Position numbers and translations under genes: made by a program. From NCBI RefSeq assembly GCF_050467285.1, contig NZ_JBCMUN010000001.1:744001-808000 (forward strand): a stretch of DNA of 64,000 bases. Direction: 5' to 3'. Shown in pieces: positions 34,549-44,002 of the stretch. The notes under the pieces were generated by a model that searched no databases, had not been told where the DNA came from, and was given only the letters and a program-made list of their open reading frames with translations. Position 1 is the stretch's first letter. Each line of letters opens with the position of its first letter. The DNA is from Paenibacillus_E oryzisoli_A. GTDB lineage: Bacteria; Bacillota; Bacilli; Paenibacillales; NBRC-103111.

Positions 34549-34570
34549 TACGAGGGGAAAGGTCGTGTAA

Positions 34571-37500
34571 ATGATGAAAATAAGAAAGATAAGCTTGCTG
34601 TTGAGCGTTATGATCCTTATATCGTTAGTGTCCAGCTGGATGCCAATCGCTAGACAGCTAGGCATCCAGACGGCAGAAGCAGCCGCATCGCTGGCAACCA
34701 AATCGGGAAATACGTGGATGCTTGAAAACGATGTGCTCCGGGCCGTAATCTCTTTTTCAAACGGCAGTATCCAAATGACCAGCTTCTACAACAAAGAAGC
34801 GGGCAAAGAATATTTGACGGGGAGCGGGGGAAATTATTTATTCTACTATAACTATGGAGGCAGCGATCTCTATGCCAATGACGGCGGATGGACGTTAGGT
34901 ACCAGTACGATTACGGACATCTCCAAGTTTGGGACAACGTGGGGCAAATTAGTGCAGATTCCAATCACGCGAAGTACGCCGCAGAACCTCACGGTAACTC
35001 TGAAATTTGAAATCTACAACGATCGTGCCGGCCTCAAATACGCCAACTTTATCAAAAACAACTCATCTTCGGAAAAAACCATTACAAATTCGGATATCAT
35101 TGCCCTCAACTTTCCGAATGATCCTCATACCATCCACTATGCCCCTAATATGACGTGGTACAGTACAACAGGCCCACTTGCGCCGAATGAAGGACGCAAT
35201 GCCGTCGTCAATTACAATACGGGGGACGGCTGGGTCATACAACCGGAGATGAACTGGAAAACCGAAGGAGCTCCCAACCGTCTTCCTTTTGCGAATGTGA
35301 ATGTGTGGAGCGGCATTTCCAACGTTAAAGTATCCACGAATGCCGAGGCGTTGCAGTTGGTTCTGTTTCCGGGCGAAGAATTTGAGTACATTTCTGTGGA
35401 TATGACCGTTTTCAAAGGGGATGTTCTGGACGGGAAGATGGCGATGGAAGAGCATTTCCGTAAAAGATATAAATATCATGATGTCACGTCCGTGGCTACG
35501 ACGAATGATTGGGATTGGCTTGGCAAACGAACGGATGCCTATTACCGGAATACAGTAATTCCGAAAGCGGTGCAGTCAGGCATGGATATGATCATGCTGG
35601 ATGATTTATGGAATACGACAAGAGATACGATAACGCCGGTAAGCAGTTTTACAACGAACCTCCCATCCTTGACGGATTATATCGTGTCGCAAGGGATGCG
35701 ATTCGGACTTTGGTTCAGCATGACAGGCGACAACCACAATCTGGGCAGAGATTTGGCCGATCCGGCCAATATCGAATTCAAGAGGAGCCAAGTGGAAGAT
35801 TTCATGATTCCGCAGTACCATCTGTCTCATCAGATGGTTGATTTAACGGAATTTTGGCCCAATCCCTCTGCGACCTCAACTTCGCATCCAAGCGACAGCG
35901 TGTACCGGAAGAACGTACTCGTCCGAAACTACTTGAACGATCTTGTCTCCCGGCACCCTGATTTTCTCGGCAAACTGACCAGTGAAGTGGATCTATACCC
36001 GACACAGGGGGATCGGAACATCGGCTTGCTCCATATTGCTGACAACGGCTTTGTCTCTTCCAAAGGCGACGTCGACGATAAAATGAAAATCGCGATGTAC
36101 AGCTTCGGTTACTTACCTATGAATTCCGTGTATTATGGGGGTTCTCCGACAGGCAAGATGGAAGATTACTACTCCTTGATGCTGGCAAGGGTAATTAAGT
36201 TCAATACCGATCCCGCTACGTGGAGCGCGTCAGGCATGGATTTGCTGAAGAAGTTCAATGATTGGCGAAAAAATCCGCGGATCAAAGCGCTGACTGATCA
36301 AACGACGAGGCCGATTTATGCAGGTCCGAACTTCGATACATCCGGTCCTTTTGCTTGGATGTATATGCCCGACGATAAAAGCAAGGCACTCGTGATTGTG
36401 ACAGCAGCGGGAGAAACAGGAGTCGCGAACGATTTGACCCTAAATATGCGATGGCTGGACAGCAGTAAAACCTATCTCGTTGAAGACATTACGATGGATG
36501 ACAATGGCACCTCCACTTACAACTACAAGGGAAGATTTACTGGGGCTCAGCTCAAGTCGCCGGGGCTTAGCGTGAATTTAGCTGAGAACACCTCCAGAGG
36601 CAAAGCCTTATGGATTCAGGAGGACAACGGAGCCGGTATGCAAGTCCTGTATGCGGACGACAAAATTACGTCGTACACGCAAAGCCCTGGTTCGTCGAAC
36701 CTGACCGTTAACGTCACCGGAGCTGCGAATACCACGGGCAAGATCATTGTGTATGACAGGACGGCACACAAAACCGTGACCAGCAGTGTGACGATTGGCG
36801 CGAATGGAACAGGCAGCGCGACGATTGAATCTGGTACCAAATACGAAGCGGAAAGCTTGACGACTGCAGTTTCAAGTGGAGACAGCTACGCGCTGGGGAA
36901 CGATTCGGCCGCCAGCGGCGGATCGTTAAGTTATGGCGGATTTGATTCGGTAGGCGATTGGTTGCAGTATACACTCAATGTCCCGTCAGCGGGTGCCTAC
37001 AATGTGAAAGTACAGGTTAAAAAGCATCCAAGCCGCGGGAGCGCCCAGCTCTACATCGACGGAATCGCTCAGAGCACACCGATCGACGAATACGCCAGCA
37101 CCCAAGGGTATGTGGAATTAGATTTGGGAACGGTCACCTTTAACTCTGCCGGGAACAAAGTGTTTCAATTCAAGATCACAGGTAAGAATTCCGCAAGTAC
37201 CGGTTACGGACTCGCGACCGATTACGTACGGCTGACGTACCAATCGCCCGATGTCATTTTACCGCCTGCGGTTCCAGAGCCCGTTAAATACGAAGCGGAG
37301 AGCCTGACCACAACCGTTTCCGCAGGCGGTTCTTTAACAATAGGCTCCGACTCTGCAGCAAGCAATAAGGCCCTGGCTTACTCTGGCGCAACCGCTGTTG
37401 GCGACTGGGTGCAGTTCGCGGTCAACGTACCGGCATCTGGAACCTATAACGTCAACGTGCAGGTTAAAAAGCACCCCAGCCGAGGAACGGCTCAATTATA

Positions 37501-38107
37501 CATCGATGGAGCTGCACAAGGTGTGCCGATTGATGAATATCAGAGCACGCAAGGTTATGCTGCCGTCGATTTGGGCAATGTCACGTTCAGTTCGCCGGGG
37601 AACAAGCAGTTTAAATTCCAAGTGACGGGTAAGAATGCGAGCAGCAATGCCTACACGCTGGCGACAGACTATATCTCGTTGACCAAGCAGCCGCTTCAAT
37701 ACGAGGTTGAAAGTCTCAGCACGTCAGTTTCAGCCGGAGATTCGTTTACACTAGCCAACGATGCTTCTGCCAGCGGGGGCGCACTTAGCTTCGCAGGTTT
37801 TAATGGCGTGGGCGATTGGGTTCAGTATGCAATCCCCGTTCCGGACGCAGGGACGTATTCCGTAAGTGCAAGGGTCAAGAAGCATCCTGACAGAGGAACA
37901 GCCCAGCTTTATATAGACGGTCTTGTTCAAGGCAATCCTTTAGAACTTGCCCAAAGCGTGCAAGGCTATGAGGTAGTGGGACTGGGAGAGGTGACATTCA
38001 GTTCATCGGGCACCAAGCAGTTCAAGTTTCAGATTACAGGAAAAGATCCGAGCAGCAGCGCCTATACGTTGGCATTCGACACGTTGGAATTGACGAGAGT
38101 GAACTGA
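34571..38107 (+). CDS. Secreted glycoside hydrolase (clan D-like) with three C-terminal carbohydrate-binding modules
   Basis: A 1178-residue secreted protein. Signal peptide to about residue 36 (TAEAAA). The catalytic part (about residues 37-740) has DMIMLDDLW with Asp344-Asp345 and MVDLTEFW with Asp424/Glu427, reminiscent of the GH27/GH36/alpha-galactosidase clan; exact family and catalytic residues are not proved. After a spacer come three similar modules of about 135 residues (757-895, 906-1040, 1043-1178), each with Y-E-[AV]-E-S-L at its start and KHP-RG-AQLYIDG inside, typical of CBM6/CBM35-like domains. Start at 34571 (or the adjacent ATG 34574) with GAGGGGAAAGG upstream. Stop abuts the stop of the AraC gene on the opposite strand. 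Confidence 0.75.
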   Translation: MMKIRKISLLLSVMILISLVSSWMPIARQLGIQTAEAAASLATKSGNTWMLENDVLRAVISFSNGSIQMTSFYNKEAGKEYLTGSGGNYLFYYNYGGSDLYANDGGWTLGTSTITDISKFGTTWGKLVQIPITRSTPQNLTVTLKFEIYNDRAGLKYANFIKNNSSSEKTITNSDIIALNFPNDPHTIHYAPNMTWYSTTGPLAPNEGRNAVVNYNTGDGWVIQPEMNWKTEGAPNRLPFANVNVWSGISNVKVSTNAEALQLVLFPGEEFEYISVDMTVFKGDVLDGKMAMEEHFRKRYKYHDVTSVATTNDWDWLGKRTDAYYRNTVIPKAVQSGMDMIMLDDLWNTTRDTITPVSSFTTNLPSLTDYIVSQGMRFGLWFSMTGDNHNLGRDLADPANIEFKRSQVEDFMIPQYHLSHQMVDLTEFWPNPSATSTSHPSDSVYRKNVLVRNYLNDLVSRHPDFLGKLTSEVDLYPTQGDRNIGLLHIADNGFVSSKGDVDDKMKIAMYSFGYLPMNSVYYGGSPTGKMEDYYSLMLARVIKFNTDPATWSASGMDLLKKFNDWRKNPRIKALTDQTTRPIYAGPNFDTSGPFAWMYMPDDKSKALVIVTAAGETGVANDLTLNMRWLDSSKTYLVEDITMDDNGTSTYNYKGRFTGAQLKSPGLSVNLAENTSRGKALWIQEDNGAGMQVLYADDKITSYTQSPGSSNLTVNVTGAANTTGKIIVYDRTAHKTVTSSVTIGANGTGSATIESGTKYEAESLTTAVSSGDSYALGNDSAASGGSLSYGGFDSVGDWLQYTLNVPSAGAYNVKVQVKKHPSRGSAQLYIDGIAQSTPIDEYASTQGYVELDLGTVTFNSAGNKVFQFKITGKNSASTGYGLATDYVRLTYQSPDVILPPAVPEPVKYEAESLTTTVSAGGSLTIGSDSAASNKALAYSGATAVGDWVQFAVNVPASGTYNVNVQVKKHPSRGTAQLYIDGAAQGVPIDEYQSTQGYAAVDLGNVTFSSPGNKQFKFQVTGKNASSNAYTLATDYISLTKQPLQYEVESLSTSVSAGDSFTLANDASASGGALSFAGFNGVGDWVQYAIPVPDAGTYSVSARVKKHPDRGTAQLYIDGLVQGNPLELAQSVQGYEVVGLGEVTFSSSGTKQFKFQITGKDPSSSAYTLAFDTLELTRVN

Positions 38108-38968
38108 TTACCTTGAAAGCGGCGGACGTTCAGCCTGCTGCCGATACCTGAGGGGCGTCATCCCCGTCAACTGACGGAAGACGCGGCCGAACTGCACGAG
38201 GGAGCCGAAGCCGGCAAGCTCGGAGATTTCAATGACTTTGAGCTTGGTGCAGACGAGCAGCCGCTGCGCCTCCTGTACGCGTACGAGGTTCATGTACTCC
38301 ACGAAGGAGAAGCCCGTGACTTCCTTGAACATCCGACTCAAGTAGGCCGGCGAGATGTCGAACTGCTCGGCCAGCTCCTCCAGCCGCAGCGGGCTGTCAA
38401 AGTGCATGTTGATATGTCGCACGATGGTTGAAATTTTGCGGTGAAGCGGGGAGACATGCTCAGGCGAGGCAACGGGCTGCGTCTGCACGAAGCGGGCGGT
38501 AAACAGTAGCAGCTCGCTCAAGTAATGACGGATGGCAAAAGCCTGCCCGAGCATCCCGTCTTTCGCTTCATGCAGCAGCTTATCCAAAATGCCTTCCACG
38601 GCCCGGCGTGCAGGCAAATCCAGCCGCAGCACCGGCGAGGCGTGGGTGAAGGCTTGCAGCAAAAACGGCGCTTCATTTGCAGCAGGCGCGATCAAGCTTT
38701 CCGCAAAGTTAATGACGACGCGCGCGTGGCCCAATTTTTCCGAATCGGAGGTTGCGTGAAGGTCCCGCTGGTTAATAAGGACGAGATCACCGGGCAAAAT
38801 GAGATAAGAGCGATCGCGGATAAAATACATCCTTTCTCCTTCGTATAAATAATACAACTCATACATATCGTGCATATGCTGGGTTCGCTCGAATGAACCG
38901 GTGCGATGGATGTGCTGGATATACAACGGCCCTTCATTTTCATTTCCGTACGTAATGGTGCGCGACAT
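38108..38968 (-). CDS. AraC-family regulator with cupin sensor domain
   Basis: A 286-residue regulator: an N-terminal cupin-like half (HMHDMYELYYLYEGERMYFI, residues about 30-55) that binds a small ligand, and a C-terminal AraC DNA-binding domain (LRLEELAEQFDISPAYLSRMFKEVTG, LKVIEISELAGFGSLVQFGRVFRQLTG). The ribosome binding site GCGGAGGAG is nine bases before the ATG. It is convergent with the glycosidase gene (adjacent stops) and divergent from uxaE, with which it shares a 177-base promoter region. Control of uxaE or of the glycosidase is plausible but unproved. Confidence 0.85.
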   Translation of the reverse strand: MSRTITYGNENEGPLYIQHIHRTGSFERTQHMHDMYELYYLYEGERMYFIRDRSYLILPGDLVLINQRDLHATSDSEKLGHARVVINFAESLIAPAANEAPFLLQAFTHASPVLRLDLPARRAVEGILDKLLHEAKDGMLGQAFAIRHYLSELLLFTARFVQTQPVASPEHVSPLHRKISTIVRHINMHFDSPLRLEELAEQFDISPAYLSRMFKEVTGFSFVEYMNLVRVQEAQRLLVCTKLKVIEISELAGFGSLVQFGRVFRQLTGMTPLRYRQQAERPPLSR

Positions 38969-39110
38969 GGCAGCATGCTCCTCCGCAAGAGATTGATCTT
39001 CTCATCCTAGCATATGAGAGTGCAAAATATGAATAGTTTTGCGCGAATATAGGAGGATATGATGAGAAAACTATCTTTGTTTGCGATATGATAAGCCTAT
39101 ACATGAATAA

Positions 39111-39126
39111 AGTAGACGCTTACAAC
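39111..39126 (-). promoter_or_regulatory. cre-like site before uxaE
   Basis: Read on the minus strand, TTGTAAGCGTCTACT matches the CcpA consensus except for one position. It lies 20 bases before the uxaE start codon. Confidence 0.45.
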
Positions 39127-39145
39127 CCTTGAGGAGGAAATAAAA

Positions 39146-40633
39146 ATGCTGCAACTTATTGAAGCTATTCGTTCTGGAAATATCGCCGATTTCAAAGGCG
39201 AGGGCTTGAAAGTCTACCCGGCTTCCCTGACAACTGCAGGGGGCACTACGATTGCAATTGTACGTACAACGGAAGGGAAAAAGCTGATCGCGGTCGGCGA
39301 AGGTGAGCTGTTCGACCAGCTCCAAGGCGAAGAAGCGGCTGCCGGTGCCAAAGTGGCTCCGTTGTCCCACGCGAACCGCTTGACGCTGAATCGCTTCCTG
39401 CCGTACACAGCGCCGCAAGCGTTCGGCACAAAAGTTGCGACGATGGGTCTTGGCGACCGTCTGGGCATTGCCAGCCCTGGCCATATCCAAACGCTTCGCG
39501 GCAAAGACATCCGTCCGGTGCTGGCGCAGCAAAGTATTCGTGAGCTGGCCCTGACAGGCCGCACGTATGAAGACGTGCTGGATGCAGCGGCTTACGCCGT
39601 GCTGCAAGAAGGCTACAAAGACGGTTACGGCGCTGACGGCGACCACTTGAAAAAAGAAGCGGACATCGAGTACGCGCTGCGCCTCGGCTTTACGATGCTG
39701 ACGCTCGATTGCTCCGAGTACATCGACAATACAATCGATCCGCTTAGCGAAGCGGAAGTGGATGCCAAGTACGCAGCGCTGCCTGCAGAGCTGCGCAGCC
39801 ATTATGAAACGCGCTATCTGGCGTCCGCGCCGAACGTGCCTGGCGCATCGCTGAACTACACCGCGCTCGCGCTGAAAAAAGACGTGCTGATCTACGACGC
39901 AGCGATCAACTTCATGGAAGCGATCTACCGTCGCTACATCGAGAGCTTGGACCGCGAAGTCGATTTCGAAATCTCCATCGACGAAACAGCGACGCCGACT
40001 TCACCTGAGGCGCACTACCTCGTGGCGAACGAGCTGCAAGCGCGCGGCGTCCGCATTTTCTCGATGGCGCCTCGTTTCTGCGGCGAATTCCAAAAAGGCA
40101 TCGACTACATCGGCGACATCGCGCAGTTTGAGCGTGAATTGGCGAGCCATGCGGCGATTGCGGTTCATTTTGGCTATAAGCTCAGCATTCACTCCGGCAG
40201 CGACAAGTTCAGCGTGTTCCCGCTGATCGGTCAATATACGAACGGTCTGTTCCACATCAAAACAGCCGGCACGAACTGGCTTGAAGCGGTACGCGTCGTA
40301 ACGAAAGTGAACCCTGATCTGTACCGCCGCATGCACCAATATGCGTTGGATCATTTTGAAGAAGCGACGGCGTACTACCACGTCACAACCGATCTGAGCG
40401 TAATCGCTCCGCTTGGCGAAGTGTCGGACGCACAGCTTCCGGAATACATGAACGAGAACAATGCGCGTCAATTACTGCACATTACGTACGGTTTGCTGCT
40501 GCAAGCGAAAAATGCAGACGGCAGCCTGACATTCGCAGACGAGTTCTTCCAAACGTTGGCAGAGCAAGAAGACGTGTTCGCTGCAGGCTTGCGCTCGCAC
40601 ATCGGCCGCCACTTGGAGCTGCTGGGCAAGTAA
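39146..40633 (+). CDS. uxaE: Tagaturonate epimerase (UxaE-like)
   Basis: A 495-residue soluble protein of the tagaturonate epimerase family, recognised from GLGDRLGIASPGHIQTL, the DGYGADGDHLKKEADIEYA stretch with its metal-binding-type His/Asp residues, and FGYKLSIHSGSDKFSVFP. UxaE interconverts D-tagaturonate and D-fructuronate in galacturonate catabolism (known from Thermotoga). No other hexuronate gene is in the window. Ribosome binding site TTGAGGAGG; a cre-like site precedes it and a bidirectional terminator follows. Call from family memory, not a search. Confidence 0.72.
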   Translation: MLQLIEAIRSGNIADFKGEGLKVYPASLTTAGGTTIAIVRTTEGKKLIAVGEGELFDQLQGEEAAAGAKVAPLSHANRLTLNRFLPYTAPQAFGTKVATMGLGDRLGIASPGHIQTLRGKDIRPVLAQQSIRELALTGRTYEDVLDAAAYAVLQEGYKDGYGADGDHLKKEADIEYALRLGFTMLTLDCSEYIDNTIDPLSEAEVDAKYAALPAELRSHYETRYLASAPNVPGASLNYTALALKKDVLIYDAAINFMEAIYRRYIESLDREVDFEISIDETATPTSPEAHYLVANELQARGVRIFSMAPRFCGEFQKGIDYIGDIAQFERELASHAAIAVHFGYKLSIHSGSDKFSVFPLIGQYTNGLFHIKTAGTNWLEAVRVVTKVNPDLYRRMHQYALDHFEEATAYYHVTTDLSVIAPLGEVSDAQLPEYMNENNARQLLHITYGLLLQAKNADGSLTFADEFFQTLAEQEDVFAAGLRSHIGRHLELLGK

Positions 40634-40651
40634 GGCATACGAAGACAACGA

Positions 40652-40689
40652 CAAAGACGCTTCCAATCCGTCAGGGGTGGGAGCGTCTT
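40652..40689. terminator. Bidirectional Rho-independent terminator
   Basis: AAAGACGCT (40652-40660) pairs with AGCGTCTTT (40681-40689) with inner CC/GG pairs. T-runs are present on both strands, so it can end uxaE and the minus-strand small genes. Confidence 0.8.
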
Positions 40690-40708
40690 TTATCATAACG
40701 TCATCTAG

Positions 40709-41005
40709 CTACACATCTTCTGACTGCAGCGTATCGTCTTCGCCCGGATACCCGCGCGGGATGTCTTTGTGCAGCTCTTGATTTTCGTAAGAGTAAGCGG
40801 TCGTCCAGTGCTGCTCTTCCCGCCACGGCGTGCTTTTGCCGAGCGTTTCATAGGCCATGCTCGTACCATAGGGGCCTTCCGGAAACTCCTCGGGAATCAA
40901 GTTGTTCCGCTGCGATTCAACGGATTTCAAGTCGGTGTAAGGCAGACGGTCTTCCGAAATATAACCTGGCAGATCGGGGAGATGGGTGCGTTTGTCTTTT
41001 CGCAT
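40709..41005 (-). CDS. Small acidic hydrophilic protein, unknown function
   Basis: A 98-residue protein rich in Glu, Asp, Pro and Tyr with no hydrophobic segment (DLPGYISEDRLPYTDL, TPWREEQHW, IPRGYPGEDDTLQSEDV). It looks largely unstructured. Strong ribosome binding site AAGGAGG eight bases before the ATG. It follows the DUF3055-like gene by 53 bases on the same strand and may share its message. I do not recognise the family. Confidence 0.6.
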   Translation of the reverse strand: MRKDKRTHLPDLPGYISEDRLPYTDLKSVESQRNNLIPEEFPEGPYGTSMAYETLGKSTPWREEQHWTTAYSYENQELHKDIPRGYPGEDDTLQSEDV

Positions 41006-41058
41006 GGCTAAGCCTCCTTCATGGTTAAGGTCTTAGTCCAGTTTCCCCCGCGGCAGCC

Positions 41059-41352
41059 TTAAATATCCGTAAAATGGATCGAGCCGATGACTTCGGATAA
41101 AAATTCAGTCAGTTCTTGCGCTTGCTCTTCGTTCAGTTTGAAGGCGTACTCCAGGTATCCTTCTTCCGCCAGATCGTCCGGGCCAATGACGGCGCTGCGG
41201 CCGGATTGCAGGTCGATGACCATCTTTTTGCCGTAATAACGGGTGGTAGTCATAATGGCCAAATCGAAGCGGTGCAGGGCTTTGCCGACAAAGCAGACAA
41301 ACCGGGTCGTCGTTTCTTCTTTGTGATCATATAAAAAGTCAAATTCACTCAT
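41059..41352 (-). CDS. DUF3055-like small protein
   Basis: A 97-residue protein resembling the DUF3055 family of Bacillales by FLYDHKEETTTRFVCFVG, RFDLAIMTTTRYYGKKMVIDLQSGRSA and IGPDDLAEEGYLEYAFKL. Function unknown. A longer frame starts at a TTG 15 bases upstream, but TTTGGAGG sits eight bases before the ATG at 41352. Confidence 0.7.
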   Translation of the reverse strand: MSEFDFLYDHKEETTTRFVCFVGKALHRFDLAIMTTTRYYGKKMVIDLQSGRSAVIGPDDLAEEGYLEYAFKLNEEQAQELTEFLSEVIGSIHFTDI

Positions 41353-41421
41353 TGATAAGTCCTCCAAAATTCCTAGTATGAGACCATTATACCCGATGTC
41401 GGCCCGTCTACAAAACAGCTA

Positions 41422-41450
41422 TTGCGCCCATCTTACAAACATGGTATGAT
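41422..41450 (+). promoter_or_regulatory. Promoter with leader hairpin before the HRDC gene
   Basis: TTGCGC (41422-41427), 17 bases, TATGAT (41445-41450). The transcript would begin near 41457 and at once contain a hairpin (AAGCACCT / AGGTGCTT, about 41469-41504) followed by a T-rich stretch, possibly an attenuator, before the ribosome binding site at 41535. Confidence 0.5.
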
Positions 41451-41548
41451 TTGGATATTGGAAAAAGGGAAGCACCTTTTCTGCCGAGAGGCGGGAGAGG
41501 TGCTTTTTCGTTTTTCTACGCTAAATTCATGGTTTGGGAGGTCGTCGT

Positions 41549-42556
41549 ATGAATATTGTATTTTTGAACACGTTGGAGCGGGGGACAGACAAGCAGGAGG
41601 CTTGTAATGCGCAAGTTTCGATTGGAGAGGAGCAGGGCGTATGGAGCGTGCATTGGCAAGATACGGACGCCGCGACGGAGGAAGAGCCTGTTCTCTGGTA
41701 TCAGGGCATTAGTTGGGATGAGATGCTGCATGTGTTCCGGCAGGGCTTGCGGGAGAAAATGAAAGACGGCTATCGACCGCTTGTTCAGACAGAGGTGGAG
41801 CTGTCGCAGGGCATGTCGAACAAGGCGCGGACGTCGCAAATGCTCAGTTATTATTGCGAAGAGCATCCGAATGAGGAGGTTTTTGAGGCGCTGCGCACAT
41901 GGCGGCGGGAGCAAGCGGTGAAGGAGAAGAAGGCGCCGTATATTTTGGCGACGAATCGCGTGCTGCGCATGATTTCTGTCTTTTTGCCGCAGACGAAGGA
42001 GGAATTGCTGCAAATTCCCGGCTTTGGCGAACAGAAGGCGGCCATCTACGCCCAAGATATTCTGCAAATTACGATGCCCGCAGTTCGCATGCATGAGTTC
42101 CCGCTGGACTGGGTAGTGAGCGTTGTAGATTTGGTGAAGTTTGAGGGCTGGCTGCTCGCGCAAAAAGAGCAAAAGCTGCGCATGGAGCTGGACCGCGAGG
42201 TCAGCAAGCGCAAGGTGCTGGAAGTCGTCTCCGGCGGCGGAACGCTCGCCGATTTGCAGGTAAGTCTTGACATGCCGCGCAGAGAACTGCTGCTGTGGGT
42301 CGAGGAGCTGGATAAAGAGGGCTACGATATGGAGCCTCTTGTTGAAGCGGAGCTGGCTTCGATTCCGGAAGAGGAGCAGATCAAAGCGTGGCAGGCCTTT
42401 GAAACGGGCGGCGACCGCTATCTGAAGCCGGTGCTGCAGCGGCTGACAGGGGAAGCAGAGCTGAAGGGCAAGGAGCTGGATCGCGCGTATGAATGGCTGC
42501 GACTGCTGCGCATCCGTTTCCGCCGCGAGAAGCTGTCGGCGCAGGCGGCGAGTTAG
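41549..42556 (+). CDS. HRDC-domain protein
   Basis: A 335-residue protein whose central part (residues about 105-190) looks like an HRDC nucleic-acid-binding domain: EVFEALRTWRREQAVKEKKAPYILATNRVLRMI, LPQTKEELLQIPGFGEQKA. The first 60 residues are a separate unknown segment and the C-terminus (RRELLLWVEELDKEGYDME) resembles the helix-turn-helix tail of RecQ-type proteins. HRDC domains guide RecQ helicases and RNase D; no helicase motif is present. ATG 41549 is used, with GGGAGG at 41535-41540. Confidence 0.72.
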   Translation: MNIVFLNTLERGTDKQEACNAQVSIGEEQGVWSVHWQDTDAATEEEPVLWYQGISWDEMLHVFRQGLREKMKDGYRPLVQTEVELSQGMSNKARTSQMLSYYCEEHPNEEVFEALRTWRREQAVKEKKAPYILATNRVLRMISVFLPQTKEELLQIPGFGEQKAAIYAQDILQITMPAVRMHEFPLDWVVSVVDLVKFEGWLLAQKEQKLRMELDREVSKRKVLEVVSGGGTLADLQVSLDMPRRELLLWVEELDKEGYDMEPLVEAELASIPEEEQIKAWQAFETGGDRYLKPVLQRLTGEAELKGKELDRAYEWLRLLRIRFRREKLSAQAAS

Positions 42557-42596
42557 TCGAGCTGCATCGATTGAGGTCAAACCGTCGACGGGCGGC

Positions 42597-42642
42597 AAAA
42601 AAGGCTCCCTGCGACAGCCCGTCAGGCTGCGGCAAGAAGCCT
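42597..42642 (-). terminator. Terminator of corA (minus strand)
   Basis: On the minus strand AGGCTTC...GCAGCC, loop, GGGCTG...GGAGCCT forms an imperfect hairpin ending in TTTTTTG. It lies between the convergent HRDC and corA genes. Confidence 0.7.
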
Positions 42643-42661
42643 CTGTAAAGGAACGAGGGTG

Positions 42662-43597
42662 TCATAGCCACTCTTTTTTGCGGAATAGAATGTACATGGC
42701 GATACCGAGGAAGCCCATAAAGGCGAGGACGAATTCATCGCCGTGCGCGACATGCAGGCCGAGAATGTTATCGAAGTTCATTCCGAATACGCCTGTGATG
42801 AAGGTCAGCGGCATGAAAATCGTCGTCAACGCGGTGAACACGCGCATGATTTCGTTCGCTCGGTTAGCAACGCTGGACTGATACGCTTCTCGTAAGTTCC
42901 CCATGAGGTCGCGCAGCGTGTCAAACGTATCAACGATTTTGACGGCATTTTCATAAACGTCGCCGAAGTATTTTTGGAGCTGATGATCGATGAGCCGCAG
43001 TTCTTTTCGATTCAGCGTGCCGATCACGTCGCGTTGCGGGACCAGTACCTTCTTGAGCCACAAAATTTCGGAGCGAAGCCCGATAATTTCACTCAAGTGC
43101 GTTTTCTTGGTGGCGACAAGAATGTCTTCCTCCAGCTTCTCGATCTTTGCTTCGATTCGGTCGCCGACCGCCACGTAGTTGTCGACCACAAGGTCGACGA
43201 GGTGATATAAGAAGCGATCTGCGCTGTTGACCTCCTCTTCCCAGAGGAAAGGTTTCAGAGCGCGGAGCTCATTGATTTTTTGACGAGTAACCGTAATGAT
43301 GAGATGTTTGCTTAAGAAAATATTAAGGCCGCGGAGAAAAATTTCTTCGTCGTCGAAACGAATGCTGTTTATTACAATAAAATAATGGGAATCGTAAAAT
43401 TCAATTTTCGGACGCTGCTCTTCCTCGCTCAGACAATCCTCCACCGCCAAATCATGCAAATGGAACAAGGGCTGCAGCAGCTCCAAATCCTCAATGCCTG
43501 CGTCAATCCAATAAAAGCCGTGCTCCGGCGGAGATATGGCCGCAGTCACGTCTTCCACCAGCGTAAAAATACCGTTCTGAACCAACCGTGTTTTCAT
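42662..43597 (-). CDS. corA: CorA-type magnesium/divalent metal channel
   Basis: A 311-residue protein: N-terminal cytoplasmic domain rich in acidic residues (LFHLHDLAVEDCLS), a long helix-forming middle (KIEKLEEDILVAT to LRDLMGNLREAYQSS), and two C-terminal membrane helices with the signature GMN in GVFGMNF, here placed right before FDN and the GLH loop. The family forms pentameric Mg2+ or Co2+ channels. Cobalt uptake would fit the cobalamin region, but this is not implied by sequence. Start at 43597 rather than 43618, because AAGGGGTGG precedes it. Confidence 0.88.
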   Translation of the reverse strand: MKTRLVQNGIFTLVEDVTAAISPPEHGFYWIDAGIEDLELLQPLFHLHDLAVEDCLSEEEQRPKIEFYDSHYFIVINSIRFDDEEIFLRGLNIFLSKHLIITVTRQKINELRALKPFLWEEEVNSADRFLYHLVDLVVDNYVAVGDRIEAKIEKLEEDILVATKKTHLSEIIGLRSEILWLKKVLVPQRDVIGTLNRKELRLIDHQLQKYFGDVYENAVKIVDTFDTLRDLMGNLREAYQSSVANRANEIMRVFTALTTIFMPLTFITGVFGMNFDNILGLHVAHGDEFVLAFMGFLGIAMYILFRKKEWL

Positions 43598-43771
43598 CTG
43601 TCCACCCCTTTGAAGCATGGAAGCAGCAGCCGGTTATGTTCATTCCGGGTCGTCAAAAGGCTCAGGATGAAGGAATAACCGACTGCGTTCCTACGCTATG
43701 AAATTGTTGAAAAGCGCTATAGGTGCAACTCCTCGGGTCTCCGTCCAACCGTAATGCCCTCCTTTTGTTTC

Positions 43772-43854
43772 GCATATCAGAAAGTGTATCCTCGAAGTGG
43801 CTCTATGCCATCAGTAAACGCTCCGTCCGAAAGGACGGCGAAGTCGTTTATCTT
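43772..43854 (-). repeat. Intergenic palindromic repeat, copy C (-)
   Basis: Reverse-orientation copy. Stem CCGTCC (43824) / GGACGG with a GAAA loop, arm AGTAAACG, and CCTCGAAGTGGCTC. It lies in a 393-base region between two minus-strand genes in which nothing else but a hairpin (GGTTAT / ATAACC, about 43632-43678) was seen. Confidence 0.85.
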
Positions 43855-43973
43855 TGCGTGTCGAATACTTGTCTAGTATACCCGTTCATATATTGCGTTT
43901 CAAGCCAAAAAGCGCACGGGAACTTGACGAATTTATTGATGTGATAGCGTATGGAAAAATGGCTCCAATTGTG

Positions 43974-44002
43974 AAGAAAAAGCCGCCATGTCAGATGGCG
44001 GC
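43974..44002 (-). terminator. Rho-independent terminator (minus strand)
   Basis: GCCGCCAT and ATGGCGGC (43982-43989 with 43995-44002) around a TCAGA loop; on the minus strand the T-run TTTTTC follows. It ends the small gene at 43991. Confidence 0.88.

Noticed and set aside
41516..42598. 360-codon minus-strand open frame opposite the HRDC gene
   Set aside because: Composition (Leu, Arg, His, Gln rich) is typical of antisense shadows; the HRDC gene has promoter and ribosome binding site.
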